12,311 nucleotides of DNA from Deltaproteobacteria bacterium. Its GTDB lineage: Bacteria; Myxococcota; UBA796; SXON01. Position numbers and translations under genes: made by a program. Numbering within the stretch: the stretch's first letter is position 1; each line of letters opens with the position of its first letter. The DNA is taken from NCBI GenBank assembly GCA_947483545.1, contig CANKNP010000133.1, positions 1 to 12,311 on the forward strand, written 5' to 3'. Positions 1-5,900 of the stretch are shown in pieces. The notes under the pieces were generated by a model that made no database searches, was not told the origin of the DNA, and saw nothing but the letters and a program-made list of their open reading frames with translations.

Positions 1-1
1 C

Positions 2-340
2 GGTGCTACGGGCATCGGCGCGAGCGGTGTCAGCAGCATCAGCGCGCTCGGTGGGAGCACCGTCTACTGGGCCACCGGGAGCTGGACCTACGGCGCGGGC
101 GGCGGGGCCGGCGGCACTGTCTGGCTGGTCGCGGACGAGCTCACGCTCGGCGCTCAGGCCGTCGATGCGACCGGTGGGTTTGGGGAGTCCACCCACATCC
201 GGGTCGGCGGCGACGGTGGCGATGGCCGCGTTCGCTTCGACTACAACACGCTCAACGGCTACGCGCCCGGCGCCACGGAGGCGGTGGCCGCGGAGATCGA
301 CAGCAGCGAGCCGGACGTCGGGCACAGCGCGGCGCCGTAG
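2..340 (+). CDS. C-terminal end of a Gly-rich, probably exported protein (partial)
   Basis: The frame starting at base 2 is open from the window edge to the TAG at 338-340 and gives about 112 residues. It has no in-window start, so the true N-terminus lies upstream. The peptide is rich in Gly, Ala, Ser and Thr, with short repeats such as GGGAGG and GGDGGDG, alternating with beta-forming stretches (VWLVADELTLG, IRVGGDGG, VRFDYNTL) and an acidic tail. This resembles the C-terminal region of large Gly-rich surface or beta-helix proteins of Myxococcota and related bacteria. There are no cysteines or membrane segments. Codon use in this frame is strongly GC at third positions, unlike the alternative frame that begins with an ATG at base 3. 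The function cannot be named from this fragment. Coding status is fairly sure, family assignment is not. Confidence 0.7.
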   Translation, partial: GATGIGASGVSSISALGGSTVYWATGSWTYGAGGGAGGTVWLVADELTLGAQAVDATGGFGESTHIRVGGDGGDGRVRFDYNTLNGYAPGATEAVAAEIDSSEPDVGHSAAP

Positions 341-354
341 CCGTAGGGCGGCGG

Positions 355-383
355 TGGACGCCTCGCCGCGGGCGTGCTACCTT
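355..383 (+). promoter_or_regulatory. Putative promoter of tRNA-Trp
   Basis: A TACCTT box (378-383, TANNNT type) lies 11 bases before the mature tRNA 5' end and is separated by 17 bases from a weak -35-like TGGACG (355-360). Spacing is right for a sigma-70 promoter that starts just upstream of the tRNA. The -35 match is poor, so confidence is moderate. Confidence 0.45.
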
Positions 384-394
384 CGCCTCACCAC

Positions 395-470
395 AGGGGT
401 ATAGCTCAGCTGGTAGAGCAGCGGATTCCAAATCCGCAGGTCATAGGTTCAAGTCCTATTGCCCCTGCCA
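395..470 (+). tRNA. tRNA-Trp (anticodon CCA)
   Basis: The 76-nt gene folds into a full cloverleaf. The acceptor stem pairs AGGGGTA (395-401) with TGCCCCT (460-466), including one T-G wobble. The D stem is GCTC/GAGC (404-407 and 416-419). The anticodon stem is GCGGA/TCCGC with loop TTCCAAA, placing anticodon CCA at 428-430, which reads UGG (Trp). The T stem is ATAGG/CCTAT around loop TTCAAGT. The discriminator base is G467 and the 3' CCA (468-470) is encoded. There is no intron and the variable loop is short. It stands alone between the Gly-rich protein gene and the HigA-like gene, with its own promoter-like box and a following hairpin. Confidence 0.98.
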
Positions 471-478
471 TTCCATAA

Positions 479-523
479 CGAAGGTCCGTTCTGGTGAATC
501 TGGGACGGGCCTTCGGCCGTTTT
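479..523 (+). terminator. Terminator-like hairpin after tRNA-Trp
   Basis: CGAAGGTCCGT (479-489) pairs with ACGGGCCTTCG (505-515), an 11-bp stem with one G-T wobble and a 15-nt loop. A second, mutually exclusive hairpin GGCC-TTC-GGCC (508-518) sits directly before the GTTTT run (519-523). The second hairpin looks like an intrinsic terminator with a short T tract. Confidence 0.55.
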
Positions 524-634
524 GTGGGGCGTGATCGCGCGGTGAGGGACGGCGGCGCCAGTGGTGTACGCGGAGCAGGAGATCTCGGCGTTGCTCCGGC
601 GCGCAGCTTCGCCAGCACCGCGGTCAGCCATCCG

Positions 635-674
635 GGTTAGTGGTGTTGCGCATCCCGCAACAGGTGACTAACCT
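635..674 (+). promoter_or_regulatory. Promoter with nested inverted-repeat operator for the HigA-like module
   Basis: Two inverted repeats are nested: outer arms GGTTAGT (635-641) and ACTAACC (667-673), inner arms TGTTGCG (644-650) and CGCAACA (656-662). All arm pairs are perfect. The same stretch holds a promoter: TTGCGC (646-651), a 17-nt spacer and TAACCT (669-674), which ends 6 nt before the ATG at 681. This predicts a transcript starting at or next to the start codon. HigA-type antitoxins usually repress their own promoter through such palindromes, so autoregulation is the expected role. Confidence 0.6.
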
Positions 675-680
675 TGTGAC

Positions 681-1145
681 ATGGCCACTCACCCTGGACA
701 CCTTCTTCGCGATGCCTTCCTCGCCCCGTTGGGTCTCACCGCGGCCGAACTGGCGCGAGGCCTTGGCATACAGCGCAGCACGGTGAGCCGTCTCCTTGCG
801 GGCGATCAGGACTTGAGCCCGGCCATGGCGGCTCGACTCGGCAGGTACCTCCAGGTGCCTGCGCTCTGGTTTCTGGAAATGCAGGCGGCGTACGACGCGG
901 AGCGGGTGAGCGCCGACCCGGCCATCGCGCGAGGGGTGACTCCGCGGCGCCGCGACCGGAACTTTCTTCTGACCCCCGGCGGCGCCCGGCCACTCGGCCC
1001 CCGCTCCTCAAAGCCCACCGAACCGTTACGAATCCCGTATGACGCCTTCGATCGGAACGCGCCCGCTCCCGCGCCGTCCTCCTATGCGGTACGGCAGGTC
1101 GAATTCGAAGGGGGCGCCGTTGCGCTCGTCTGCGAGCCGCAGTGA
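681..1145 (+). CDS. HigA-like XRE-family antitoxin/repressor with C-terminal extension
   Basis: The product has 154 residues. Residues about 8-72 match the HigA/VapA antidote family: an XRE helix-turn-helix (residues 20-60, with AELARGLGIQRSTVSRLLAG), then the family signature in which W63-F64 is followed by L-E-M-Q-A-A-Y-D (cf. FWxxLQxxYD). HigA proteins bind operator palindromes and neutralise a partner toxin. Typical HigA proteins are about 100 residues. Here some 80 extra residues follow, basic first and then Pro/Ala-rich, with no family I recognise. This tail may be the partner-binding part (inference). The ATG at 681 is preceded by a TANNNT box at a 6-nt distance and no Shine-Dalgarno, which suggests a leaderless mRNA. 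The stop codon overlaps the start of the next gene (GTGA), so the two are translationally coupled. No HigB-type RNase is present; the partner is a nucleotidyltransferase. Confidence 0.85.
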   Translation: MATHPGHLLRDAFLAPLGLTAAELARGLGIQRSTVSRLLAGDQDLSPAMAARLGRYLQVPALWFLEMQAAYDAERVSADPAIARGVTPRRRDRNFLLTPGGARPLGPRSSKPTEPLRIPYDAFDRNAPAPAPSSYAVRQVEFEGGAVALVCEPQ

Positions 1146-1651
1146 GCAGCGTTCTGGACGGTTTGCGAGGGGTCGTCCACCCGGACATCCTTGAGCGAAC
1201 CGAGCGCATCTCGAGGACGCTCACGGCGCTCGGTGTTCCCCACGCGCTTATCGGGGGCCTGGCCGTGGGGGTACACGGGCACCCACGACTGACGAAAGAC
1301 GTGGACTTCATCGTTGGATTTCAGGCGTTTGAACGGACGATGCCGTTCCTGGTCTACCGCCCGGAGCTGGCGGAGGTCGCGCGCGTCGGCTTCACGGACC
1401 TGATGGCCATCCCGACAAGGTTTCCGTGGCTGGCAGACGAGGTTGTGCTGAGTGACGCCGTCCCCGTCATCTCGCTGTCGGGCCTTGTGCTGATGAAACT
1501 CCTCGCGTTTCGTGGGCAAGATCAAGCGGACGTCGAGGCGCTCCTTCGTGACGATGAGACCCGGCTCGCGGACGTGAGCGATTACCTTGAGGAGCACGCG
1601 CCTGACCTGCTGATCCGGCTCGGCGAGGTGCTCGCGGCACGCCCGTCCTGA
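1142..1651 (+). CDS. AbiEii/MntA-like nucleotidyltransferase, putative toxin of the module
   Basis: The product has 169 residues and starts at GTG 1142, overlapping the upstream stop by 4 nt. Residues 31-60 carry the nucleotidyltransferase-superfamily signature: GG at 38-39, then T-K-D-V-D-F at 51-56 with the two expected metal-binding Asp residues D53 and D55. A conserved helix further on (VLMKLLAFRGQDQADVEALL) matches the K-L-x-A-x-R-x-x-D-x-x-D pattern of AbiEii- and DUF6036-type proteins. AbiEii and related NTases act as toxins that nucleotidylate tRNA; MntA-type proteins instead AMPylate HEPN toxins. Which applies here cannot be read from the sequence. The length fits a minimal NTase domain with little else. 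Coupling to a HigA-like DNA-binding protein suggests a toxin-antitoxin or phage-defence role. A plain regulator or enzyme pair remains possible. Confidence 0.8.
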   Translation: MSSVLDGLRGVVHPDILERTERISRTLTALGVPHALIGGLAVGVHGHPRLTKDVDFIVGFQAFERTMPFLVYRPELAEVARVGFTDLMAIPTRFPWLADEVVLSDAVPVISLSGLVLMKLLAFRGQDQADVEALLRDDETRLADVSDYLEEHAPDLLIRLGEVLAARPS

Positions 1652-1747
1652 CTTTGCCGAACGGTGCTCCGGCGCTACGAGGCAGCCCGAAGGTGGCTGT
1701 GTTGTCCAGCCTTCGCTCCGGCCGTAGACCGGGACTCGTCCCCCGGC

Positions 1748-2012
1748 CTAGCAGCGTTCGGGGAAACGTGGTTAGCGGCATTTGACCTTCCACCCCAGCC
1801 GCGGATTTCGAGGGTTCTCCCCTTCTCCCGCCTGCGGGAGAAGGTGCCCGGGTACTCGCGGGCGGATGAGGGCTGCTCAAGATCCGCGGGGAGCCCTCAT
1901 CCGGCGCCGAATACGGCGCCACCTTCTCCCGGGGGGAGAAGGGGATGAGCGTGCTTCTCGTCCCGGGGGAGCGCCGGTACCCTCGGAAGGGAGAAACGCC
2001 GAACGCTGCTAG
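1748..2012. repeat. 14-bp perfect inverted repeat flanking palindromic element copy 1
   Basis: CTAGCAGCGTTCGG (1748-1761) is the exact reverse complement of CCGAACGCTGCTAG (1999-2012). The arms enclose 237 bp that contain the RIME-like element. A related direct motif GCCGAACGGTGCT occurs at 1656-1668 and differs at one base from GCCGAACGCTGCT at 1998-2010. The arms do not flank the second element copy, so they are probably not its termini. They may belong to an older repeat into which the element was inserted. Confidence 0.7.
1813..1943 (+). repeat. RIME-like palindromic dispersed element, copy 1 (intergenic)
   Basis: This 131-bp segment is about 92% identical by eye to 6085-6216. It is a chain of hairpins. 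H1 is CCTTCTCCCG/CGGGAGAAGG (from 1821). H2 is GCCC...GGGC, imperfect in this copy. H3 is GGATGAGGGC (1863-1872) with GCCCTCATCC (1893-1902). H4 is the GGCGCCG/CGGCGCC pair around 1903-1920. H5 is CCTTCTCCC-GGG-GGGAGAAGG (1922-1942). The ends form an imperfect terminal inverted repeat (CCCTTCTCCC/GGGAGAAGGG). Differences between copies fall mainly in loops. The layout and several words (CCCTCATCCG, CCACCTTCTCCC) recall RIME elements of rhizobia, non-autonomous palindromic repeats. Confidence 0.85.
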
Positions 2013-2064
2013 AGTTTCGACGCGCTTGCCCCCCCTTGCCGATCCCCGCCCCGTCGAATAGCCG

Positions 2065-2080
2065 CTGAATCATCATTCAG
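2065..2080. promoter_or_regulatory. Putative operator of the TetR/FadR-like regulator
   Basis: CTGAAT-catc-ATTCAG is a perfect 6-bp inverted repeat ending 3 nt before the TetR start codon. The core TGAAT(N4)ATTCA resembles operators of TetR-type FadR/PsrA regulators of fatty acid degradation, which contain TGAA...TTCA arms. Its position over the translation start fits autorepression of the regulator and the downstream etf genes. There is no Shine-Dalgarno between it and the ATG. Confidence 0.55.
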
Positions 2081-2083
2081 TCG

Positions 2084-2737
2084 ATGTCCCAAGACCGCCC
2101 TCGCACCTCCGCCGACAAGCATGAACGCATCTTGGATGCGGCCATTGACGTGTTTGCGGAGAAGGGCTTCCACCACGCCCGCATCAGCGACATCGCGGCC
2201 CGGGCCGAAGTGGCGGACGGTACGATCTACTTGTACTTCCGGAACAAGGACGAGCTGCTCATCACCATCTTCGAAGAGAAGATGGGCATCCTCATCGCCG
2301 GGCTGAAGGGCGCGCTCGAAGGCGTGGACGACCCGCTGGAGCGGATTCGGGTGTTTGCCAGGTATCATTTCAAGCAGGTCAAGGACAACGAGGCGCTGGC
2401 CGAGGTGCTGCAGATCGAGCTCCGGCTGTCGAACAAGTTCTTGAAGGAGTACCGGCCCACGCAGCTGTGGGAGTACCTCAACGTCTTCGCCGGGATTGTC
2501 CGCGAAGGCCAGGAGCGCGGCATCATCCGCCCCGTGGACCCTTTCGCCAGCATGTGGGCCTTCTTTGGCGCGCTGGATGAGATCGCCATGCAGTGGGTCC
2601 TCGCCAACAAGGAGCGCAAGCAGCGCTTCTCGCTCGACGCCTCGGCCGAGGCCGTCGCCGACATCTTTGTGAGGGGCATGGCCACCCACCCGGGCGCCAT
2701 CCCCCAGCCTTCCCCAACCCTCGTCCCCAACCCATAG
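2084..2737 (+). CDS. TetR/AcrR-family regulator (FadR-like), likely controls etfBA
   Basis: The product has 217 residues. Residues about 13-60 form a canonical TetR N-terminal domain: I-L-D-A-A, then A-E-K-G-F, then the HTH (SDIAARAEVADGTIYLYF, about 35-52) and the closing F-R-N-K-D-E-L-L. The remaining 150 residues are helical and fit a ligand-binding/dimerisation domain. The composition resembles the FadR (YsiA) branch, which senses long-chain acyl-CoA and represses beta-oxidation genes. The tail after residue 200 (Pro-rich) looks disordered. The gene stops at 2735-2737, where the TAG overlaps the AGGAG Shine-Dalgarno of etfB, so the two are certainly co-transcribed. Linkage of this regulator type to etfBA is common and supports a role in fatty acid or acyl-CoA oxidation. 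The family is certain; the ligand is inferred. Confidence 0.9.
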   Translation: MSQDRPRTSADKHERILDAAIDVFAEKGFHHARISDIAARAEVADGTIYLYFRNKDELLITIFEEKMGILIAGLKGALEGVDDPLERIRVFARYHFKQVKDNEALAEVLQIELRLSNKFLKEYRPTQLWEYLNVFAGIVREGQERGIIRPVDPFASMWAFFGALDEIAMQWVLANKERKQRFSLDASAEAVADIFVRGMATHPGAIPQPSPTLVPNP

Positions 2738-2745
2738 GAGCCCCT

Positions 2746-3528
2746 GTGAAGCTCGGCGTTTGTATCAAGCAAGTCCCCGCAACCGACACCCGCGTCGTCG
2801 TGAACCCCGGCGCCACCGGCATCGTGACCAACGACGTGAAGTGGGAGATCAACCCCTACGATGAGTATGCGCTCGAAGAGGCCGTTCGCCAGAAGCAGGC
2901 CGGTAAAGGCACCGAAGTCGTGCTCTTCACCATCGGCGGTGCCCAGACCGAGCAGCGCCTCCGGGATGCGCTCGCCCGTGGCGCGGATCGCGTCGTGCGT
3001 ATCGAAGACCCCGCGCTCGACGGCTCCGACGCCCTCGGGTACGCCCGCGCTCTGGCCGCTGCGGCAAAGGCCGAGGATGTGGGCCTCTTGTTGTGCGGTC
3101 GGCAGGCCGTGGACGGGGACAACGGCGCGGTGCCGTCGATGATCGCCGAGATCCTCGGCTGGTCGCAGGTGAGCTGGATCGACAAGCTCGGCCTCGAAGG
3201 CGGAAGCTTCACGGCCAACCGCGCGGCGGGCAGCGGAGCGAAGGAGGTCGTCACCGGCCCCCTGCCGGCGGTGTTCACCTGCGACAAGGGGCTCAACGAG
3301 CCGCGTATGGCGAAGCTCCCAGACATCATGGCCGCCAAGAAGAAGGCGATCGTCGTGAAGAACCTCGCGGCGCTCGGCCTCGACGCTGGCTCGGTCGCTC
3401 CCCTCGTCGTGGAGGACGCCATGTCTCTCCCCGCCGCGCGCCCCGCTGGCCGCAAGCTGACCGGCGATCCGGCGACGGTCGCCGCGGAGCTCGTCCGCCT
3501 GCTCCGCGAAGAAGCCAAGGTCATCTGA
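2746..3528 (+). CDS. etfB: Electron transfer flavoprotein, beta subunit
   Basis: The product has 260 residues, the usual EtfB length. The start is GTG 2746, placed 5 nt after AGGAG (2736-2740); the open frame extends upstream but that part lies inside the TetR gene. The N-terminus (MKLGVCIKQVPATDTRV) and the following K-W-E-I-N-P-Y-D-E-Y-A-L-E-E-A motif are diagnostic. The AMP-binding segment begins near G118 (GRQAVDGDNGAVPSM). A later L-P-A-V-F-T-C-D-K-G-L-N-E-P-R-M block matches the recognition-loop region that docks to partner dehydrogenases. EtfB pairs with EtfA to carry electrons from acyl-CoA and other dehydrogenases to ETF-quinone oxidoreductase. It is the second gene of the TetR-etfB-etfA operon. 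Confidence 0.97.
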   Translation: MKLGVCIKQVPATDTRVVVNPGATGIVTNDVKWEINPYDEYALEEAVRQKQAGKGTEVVLFTIGGAQTEQRLRDALARGADRVVRIEDPALDGSDALGYARALAAAAKAEDVGLLLCGRQAVDGDNGAVPSMIAEILGWSQVSWIDKLGLEGGSFTANRAAGSGAKEVVTGPLPAVFTCDKGLNEPRMAKLPDIMAAKKKAIVVKNLAALGLDAGSVAPLVVEDAMSLPAARPAGRKLTGDPATVAAELVRLLREEAKVI

Positions 3529-3571
3529 ACTCAAACTCGCCTCTTTAGACCCCTTTATTCTGGAGATTCCC

Positions 3572-4531
3572 ATGGGCATCCTCGTCCTCTGTGAGACCGA
3601 CGGCGGCAACCCCCGCAAGTCGGCGTTTGAACTTCTCGGCAAGGCCAAGGCGCTCGGCCTCGGCACTGTGACCGCGCTGGTCCTCGGCCCCGCGGACGTC
3701 AGCTCCCTCGGCGGCTACGGCGCCGATGCTGTCCTACACTACGACAACGCCGTGCTCGCGAGCCACAGCACCGGCACCGTCGTGAAGGCGCTCGCCAACG
3801 CGCTCTCCGCGACGGGCGCCAGTTATCTGCTCGGCTCTGCCACCCAGATCAGCCGCGACGTCTTCCCCCGCCTCTCCGCCCGCATCGGCGCTGGCTACGC
3901 GGTCGAGTGTACCGACCTGCGGAACGACGGCGGCAAGCTCGTCGGCCGTCGCCCGGTCTACGCCGGCAAGGCCCTCGTGGACGTCAAGACCACCAGCGCC
4001 GTTGGGCTGTTCACGGTTCGCCCGAACTCCTTCCCAGTGGCGGCCCCCACGGGTGCTTCGGCCGTGGTCCACACCAACGACGGCGGCGTTGGCGCCAGCG
4101 ACATCGACGTGAAGGTCGTTCAGACCCTCGCGCCCGAGAACAAGCAGGTCGATCTGACCGAGGCGGATCGCATCGTCTCGGGCGGTCGCTCGCTCAAGTC
4201 GAAGGAGGCCTACGATGCTGTCATCCGGCCGCTCGCCAAGGCCGTCGGTGCCACGCCCGGTGCATCGCGCGCCGCTGTGGACGCGGGCTATGCACACCAC
4301 GGCGATCAGGTCGGTCAGACCGGCAAAGTTGTGAACCCTTCGCTCTACATCGCGATGGGCATCTCCGGCGCGATCCAGCACCTCGCCGGCATGCGCACCT
4401 CGCGCATCATCGTGGCCGTGAACAAGGATGCGGACGCCCCGATCTTCCAGTTCGCGACCTACGGCATCGTCGGAGACTTGTTCGAGTACGCGCCCTTGCT
4501 TGAGAAGGAATTCAAGAAGATCCTGGCGTAG
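3572..4531 (+). CDS. etfA: Electron transfer flavoprotein, alpha subunit
   Basis: The product has 319 residues, the normal EtfA size. The ATG at 3572 has GGAG (3562-3565) at a good distance and follows etfB by 43 nt. The C-terminal FAD domain is clear: Q-V-G-Q-T-G-K before V254, then [15 protein letters not shown], then N284-K-D-A-D-A-P-I-F and an ending of Y-G-I-V-G-D-L-F-E. The N-terminal domain (about 1-180) is the alpha/beta fold shared with EtfB. The subunit holds the redox-active FAD. No bifurcating-ETF features were looked for beyond these motifs, and no nearby dehydrogenase or quinone oxidoreductase gene is in the window. A GC-rich hairpin begins 7 nt after the stop. Confidence 0.97.
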   Translation: MGILVLCETDGGNPRKSAFELLGKAKALGLGTVTALVLGPADVSSLGGYGADAVLHYDNAVLASHSTGTVVKALANALSATGASYLLGSATQISRDVFPRLSARIGAGYAVECTDLRNDGGKLVGRRPVYAGKALVDVKTTSAVGLFTVRPNSFPVAAPTGASAVVHTNDGGVGASDIDVKVVQTLAPENKQVDLTEADRIVSGGRSLKSKEAYDAVIRPLAKAVGATPGASRAAVDAGYAHHGDQVGQTGKVVNPSLYIAMGISGAIQHLAGMRTSRIIVAVNKDADAPIFQFATYGIVGDLFEYAPLLEKEFKKILA

Positions 4532-4537
4532 AGCGGC

Positions 4538-4569
4538 GGGGCGGCGCGCTTGGATCCGGCCGCCGCCCC
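4538..4569 (+). terminator. GC-rich hairpin after etfA
   Basis: GGGGCGGCG (4538-4546) pairs perfectly with CGCCGCCCC (4561-4569) around a 14-nt loop, 7 nt after the etfA stop. No T tract follows, so this could be a Rho-assisted terminator or an mRNA 3' end stabiliser. Confidence 0.4.
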
Positions 4570-4614
4570 CACCGCCGTCGTGCCGCCGCTGCACCTCCGG
4601 CGGGCGTCCGGCCG

Positions 4615-4638
4615 TCCCCCACGACAAGCGGGGGATTT
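4615..4638 (+). terminator. Weak terminator-like hairpin
   Basis: TCCCCC (4615-4620) pairs with GGGGGA (4630-4635) over a 9-nt loop and is followed by TTT. The stem is short and the T tract minimal. Confidence 0.3.
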
Positions 4639-4792
4639 GCCCCTTCCGCCATCGGGTCCGGCAGGTAACAATTTCGAGCCCCTCAGTTTTGTTCGATCTC
4701 ATCGTCCCCGTAGGGCCATCGCTCGGGGCCCCCGTCACCCCCGTCCACGAGCGACGGCGTCGCGGGCGTCGCGGACCCCGGCAGCGTCTATG

Positions 4793-4984
4793 TCATCCCA
4801 GGGTTGGCACCGCGGTGGCGCACAGCGCTGCCCGATCCAACTGCATCCGGTACACCATCGCGCCCTCCCCGTCATCCGTCGTCCGGACGAGGTCGGTCCG
4901 ACGTTGTCCCCACCACCGCACGGCGTGGGTCTCGCTCATCCACTGATGCACGAGCGCGAGACCACCCGGATAGAGCGCCGCCAT
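4793..4984 (-). CDS. Possible small protein, divergent from the 4983 gene
   Basis: The minus-strand frame from ATG (4984-4982) to TGA (4795-4793) gives 63 residues. An excellent Shine-Dalgarno (AGGAAGG) lies 5 nt before this ATG on the minus strand, and third positions are strongly G or C. The peptide starts MAALYPGGLALVHQW and is rich in Trp, Arg and Met (RWWGQRR, MVYRMQLDR). I do not recognise it. It could be a genuine small gene or the remnant of a longer protein. Its ATG overlaps the ATG of the plus-strand gene at 4983, so at most one of the two starts is likely to be right as drawn. Confidence 0.35.
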   Translation of the reverse strand: MAALYPGGLALVHQWMSETHAVRWWGQRRTDLVRTTDDGEGAMVYRMQLDRAALCATAVPTLG

Positions 4985-5885
4985 GTGGACCTTCCTCGTC
5001 CCCGACGCCCGCGCTGAAGAGATCCCCACCTACGTCCTGCTACAGCGGGATGTAGCGCTCTGCCCGGGCCCCAAGGACCGCAACTGTCGCACGCCCGAGG
5101 CCCCCGCGTCGCCCTCCGCCCCCTGGCGGGATCCTCGGGTATGGCGCGTCGTAGAGGAGCGTGGCGCGTGGCTGAGCGTCGAGTCCACCCGCGCCGTGGA
5201 CATCCCCGGGGGCCCGTGCTTGGAGGTGGCCCCGGTGGACCTCGCCCTCTCGCTTCGGGTTTGGGTTCGCCGAAGCGCCGCCGTGCCTGCGACCGCTCGG
5301 GCCCTCCTGCTCGGGGATCCAGCGGGCTCGATCGCCCTCGCCGCGGGTCTCGCCACCCATCCGGTCGGCGAACGGCAAGAGGTCTCGGGGTTGGACTTCC
5401 GCGCTACGCTGCAGCTGCCCGACGATGCGACGAGCATCCTCTGGGCGGCCGAGCGCATCACCCATCCGCCCGTACCCGGGGTCCAACTCACGACGGACTT
5501 CCCGTTCTCGTTGCCCTCGCTCGGCGAAGGCGTGGTGTTTGCGACAGAGGTTTTTGGCTCCTTCGTCGAAGGTGCGACCCGGACTCTGGCGCCGCATTCC
5601 CCAGGCTGCGTCGTGCTCGTGGTCCCAGAGGACGGACGCGCGGATCACTTCAAGCCGGATCGGAGCGGTGGCCTCGAGGGCGGCATCATCGGAGGGCGCT
5701 TCGGGGGACGGGAACCAAAGCTCCAGGCAGGCGCGCTGTTGAGCTGGCCCAACGGCGAAAGCGCCGGGGTCGTCAATGGACGCTCCCAGATGACCGTGCC
5801 TTCCGCGCCGGTCCAGGACGGCCGCCTCTGCTTTGACGCCTGGGAGGGGCCGGGCTCGCTCACCGTGTGTGTAACGGTCGAGTAG
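4983..5885 (+). CDS. Hypothetical protein, possibly secreted, SH3-like N-terminal segment
   Basis: The product has 300 residues. An in-frame TAG at 4971-4973 closes the frame upstream, so ATG 4983 is the earliest ATG. The N-terminus (MWTFLVPDARAEE) contains an A-R-A-E-E signal-peptidase-like site but lacks a proper hydrophobic stretch, as if a signal peptide had been shortened or the true start lay elsewhere. Residues about 50-65 (VWRVVEERGAWLSVES) resemble a bacterial SH3-like strand pair. The rest is beta-rich with no cofactor motif. Four or more cysteines (CPGP, NCRT, GPCLE, GCVV, LCFD, VCVT) suggest disulfides and an exported location. No family is recognised. It precedes the glycosyltransferase ORF by 15 nt, so the two may be co-transcribed. 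Coding status is good, start and function are uncertain. Confidence 0.65.
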   Translation: MWTFLVPDARAEEIPTYVLLQRDVALCPGPKDRNCRTPEAPASPSAPWRDPRVWRVVEERGAWLSVESTRAVDIPGGPCLEVAPVDLALSLRVWVRRSAAVPATARALLLGDPAGSIALAAGLATHPVGERQEVSGLDFRATLQLPDDATSILWAAERITHPPVPGVQLTTDFPFSLPSLGEGVVFATEVFGSFVEGATRTLAPHSPGCVVLVVPEDGRADHFKPDRSGGLEGGIIGGRFGGREPKLQAGALLSWPNGESAGVVNGRSQMTVPSAPVQDGRLCFDAWEGPGSLTVCVTVE

Positions 5886-5900
5886 GCACCGCCCGCGCCG

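Larger units (their letters stand above)
1652..2064. other. Non-coding, repeat-rich spacer
   Basis: No credible gene is seen between the nucleotidyltransferase stop and the TetR operator. The stretch contains a short hairpin (CGAA 1688-1691 with TTCG 1712-1715, GGCTG 1695-1699 with CAGCC 1707-1711) that may end transcription of the module but has no T tract. It also holds a 14-bp inverted repeat (1748-1761 and 1999-2012) and copy 1 of the palindromic element (1813-1943). The short ORFs here follow the repeat structure, not protein-like codon use. Confidence 0.6.
4532..4792. other. Non-coding spacer after etfA
   Basis: No supportable gene is seen. The stretch holds two hairpins listed separately, an AT-richer patch near 4665-4700 and a 7-bp pair TCGCTCG (4719-4725)/CGAGCGA (4748-4754). 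Open frames here have no recognisable protein content. Confidence 0.5.

Noticed and set aside
395..470. tRNA-Trp as an integration site for a genomic island
   Set aside because: No second copy of the tRNA 3' end is seen downstream and no integrase gene is in the window.
1664..2012. Short plus-strand ORFs over 1664-2012
   Set aside because: They run through the palindromic repeat, show no ribosome site, and translate to repeat-derived Pro/Ser/Arg-rich peptide.
2593..2745. N-terminal extension of etfB from ATG 2593
   Set aside because: It overlaps the TetR gene, reads as Arg-rich filler, and the canonical EtfB N-terminus starts at GTG 2746 behind AGGAG.
2365..4738. Long minus-strand ORFs opposite tetR-etfB-etfA (2365-3666 and 3734-4738)
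   Set aside because: They cover clear EtfB, EtfA and TetR genes and arise from GC-rich third positions.
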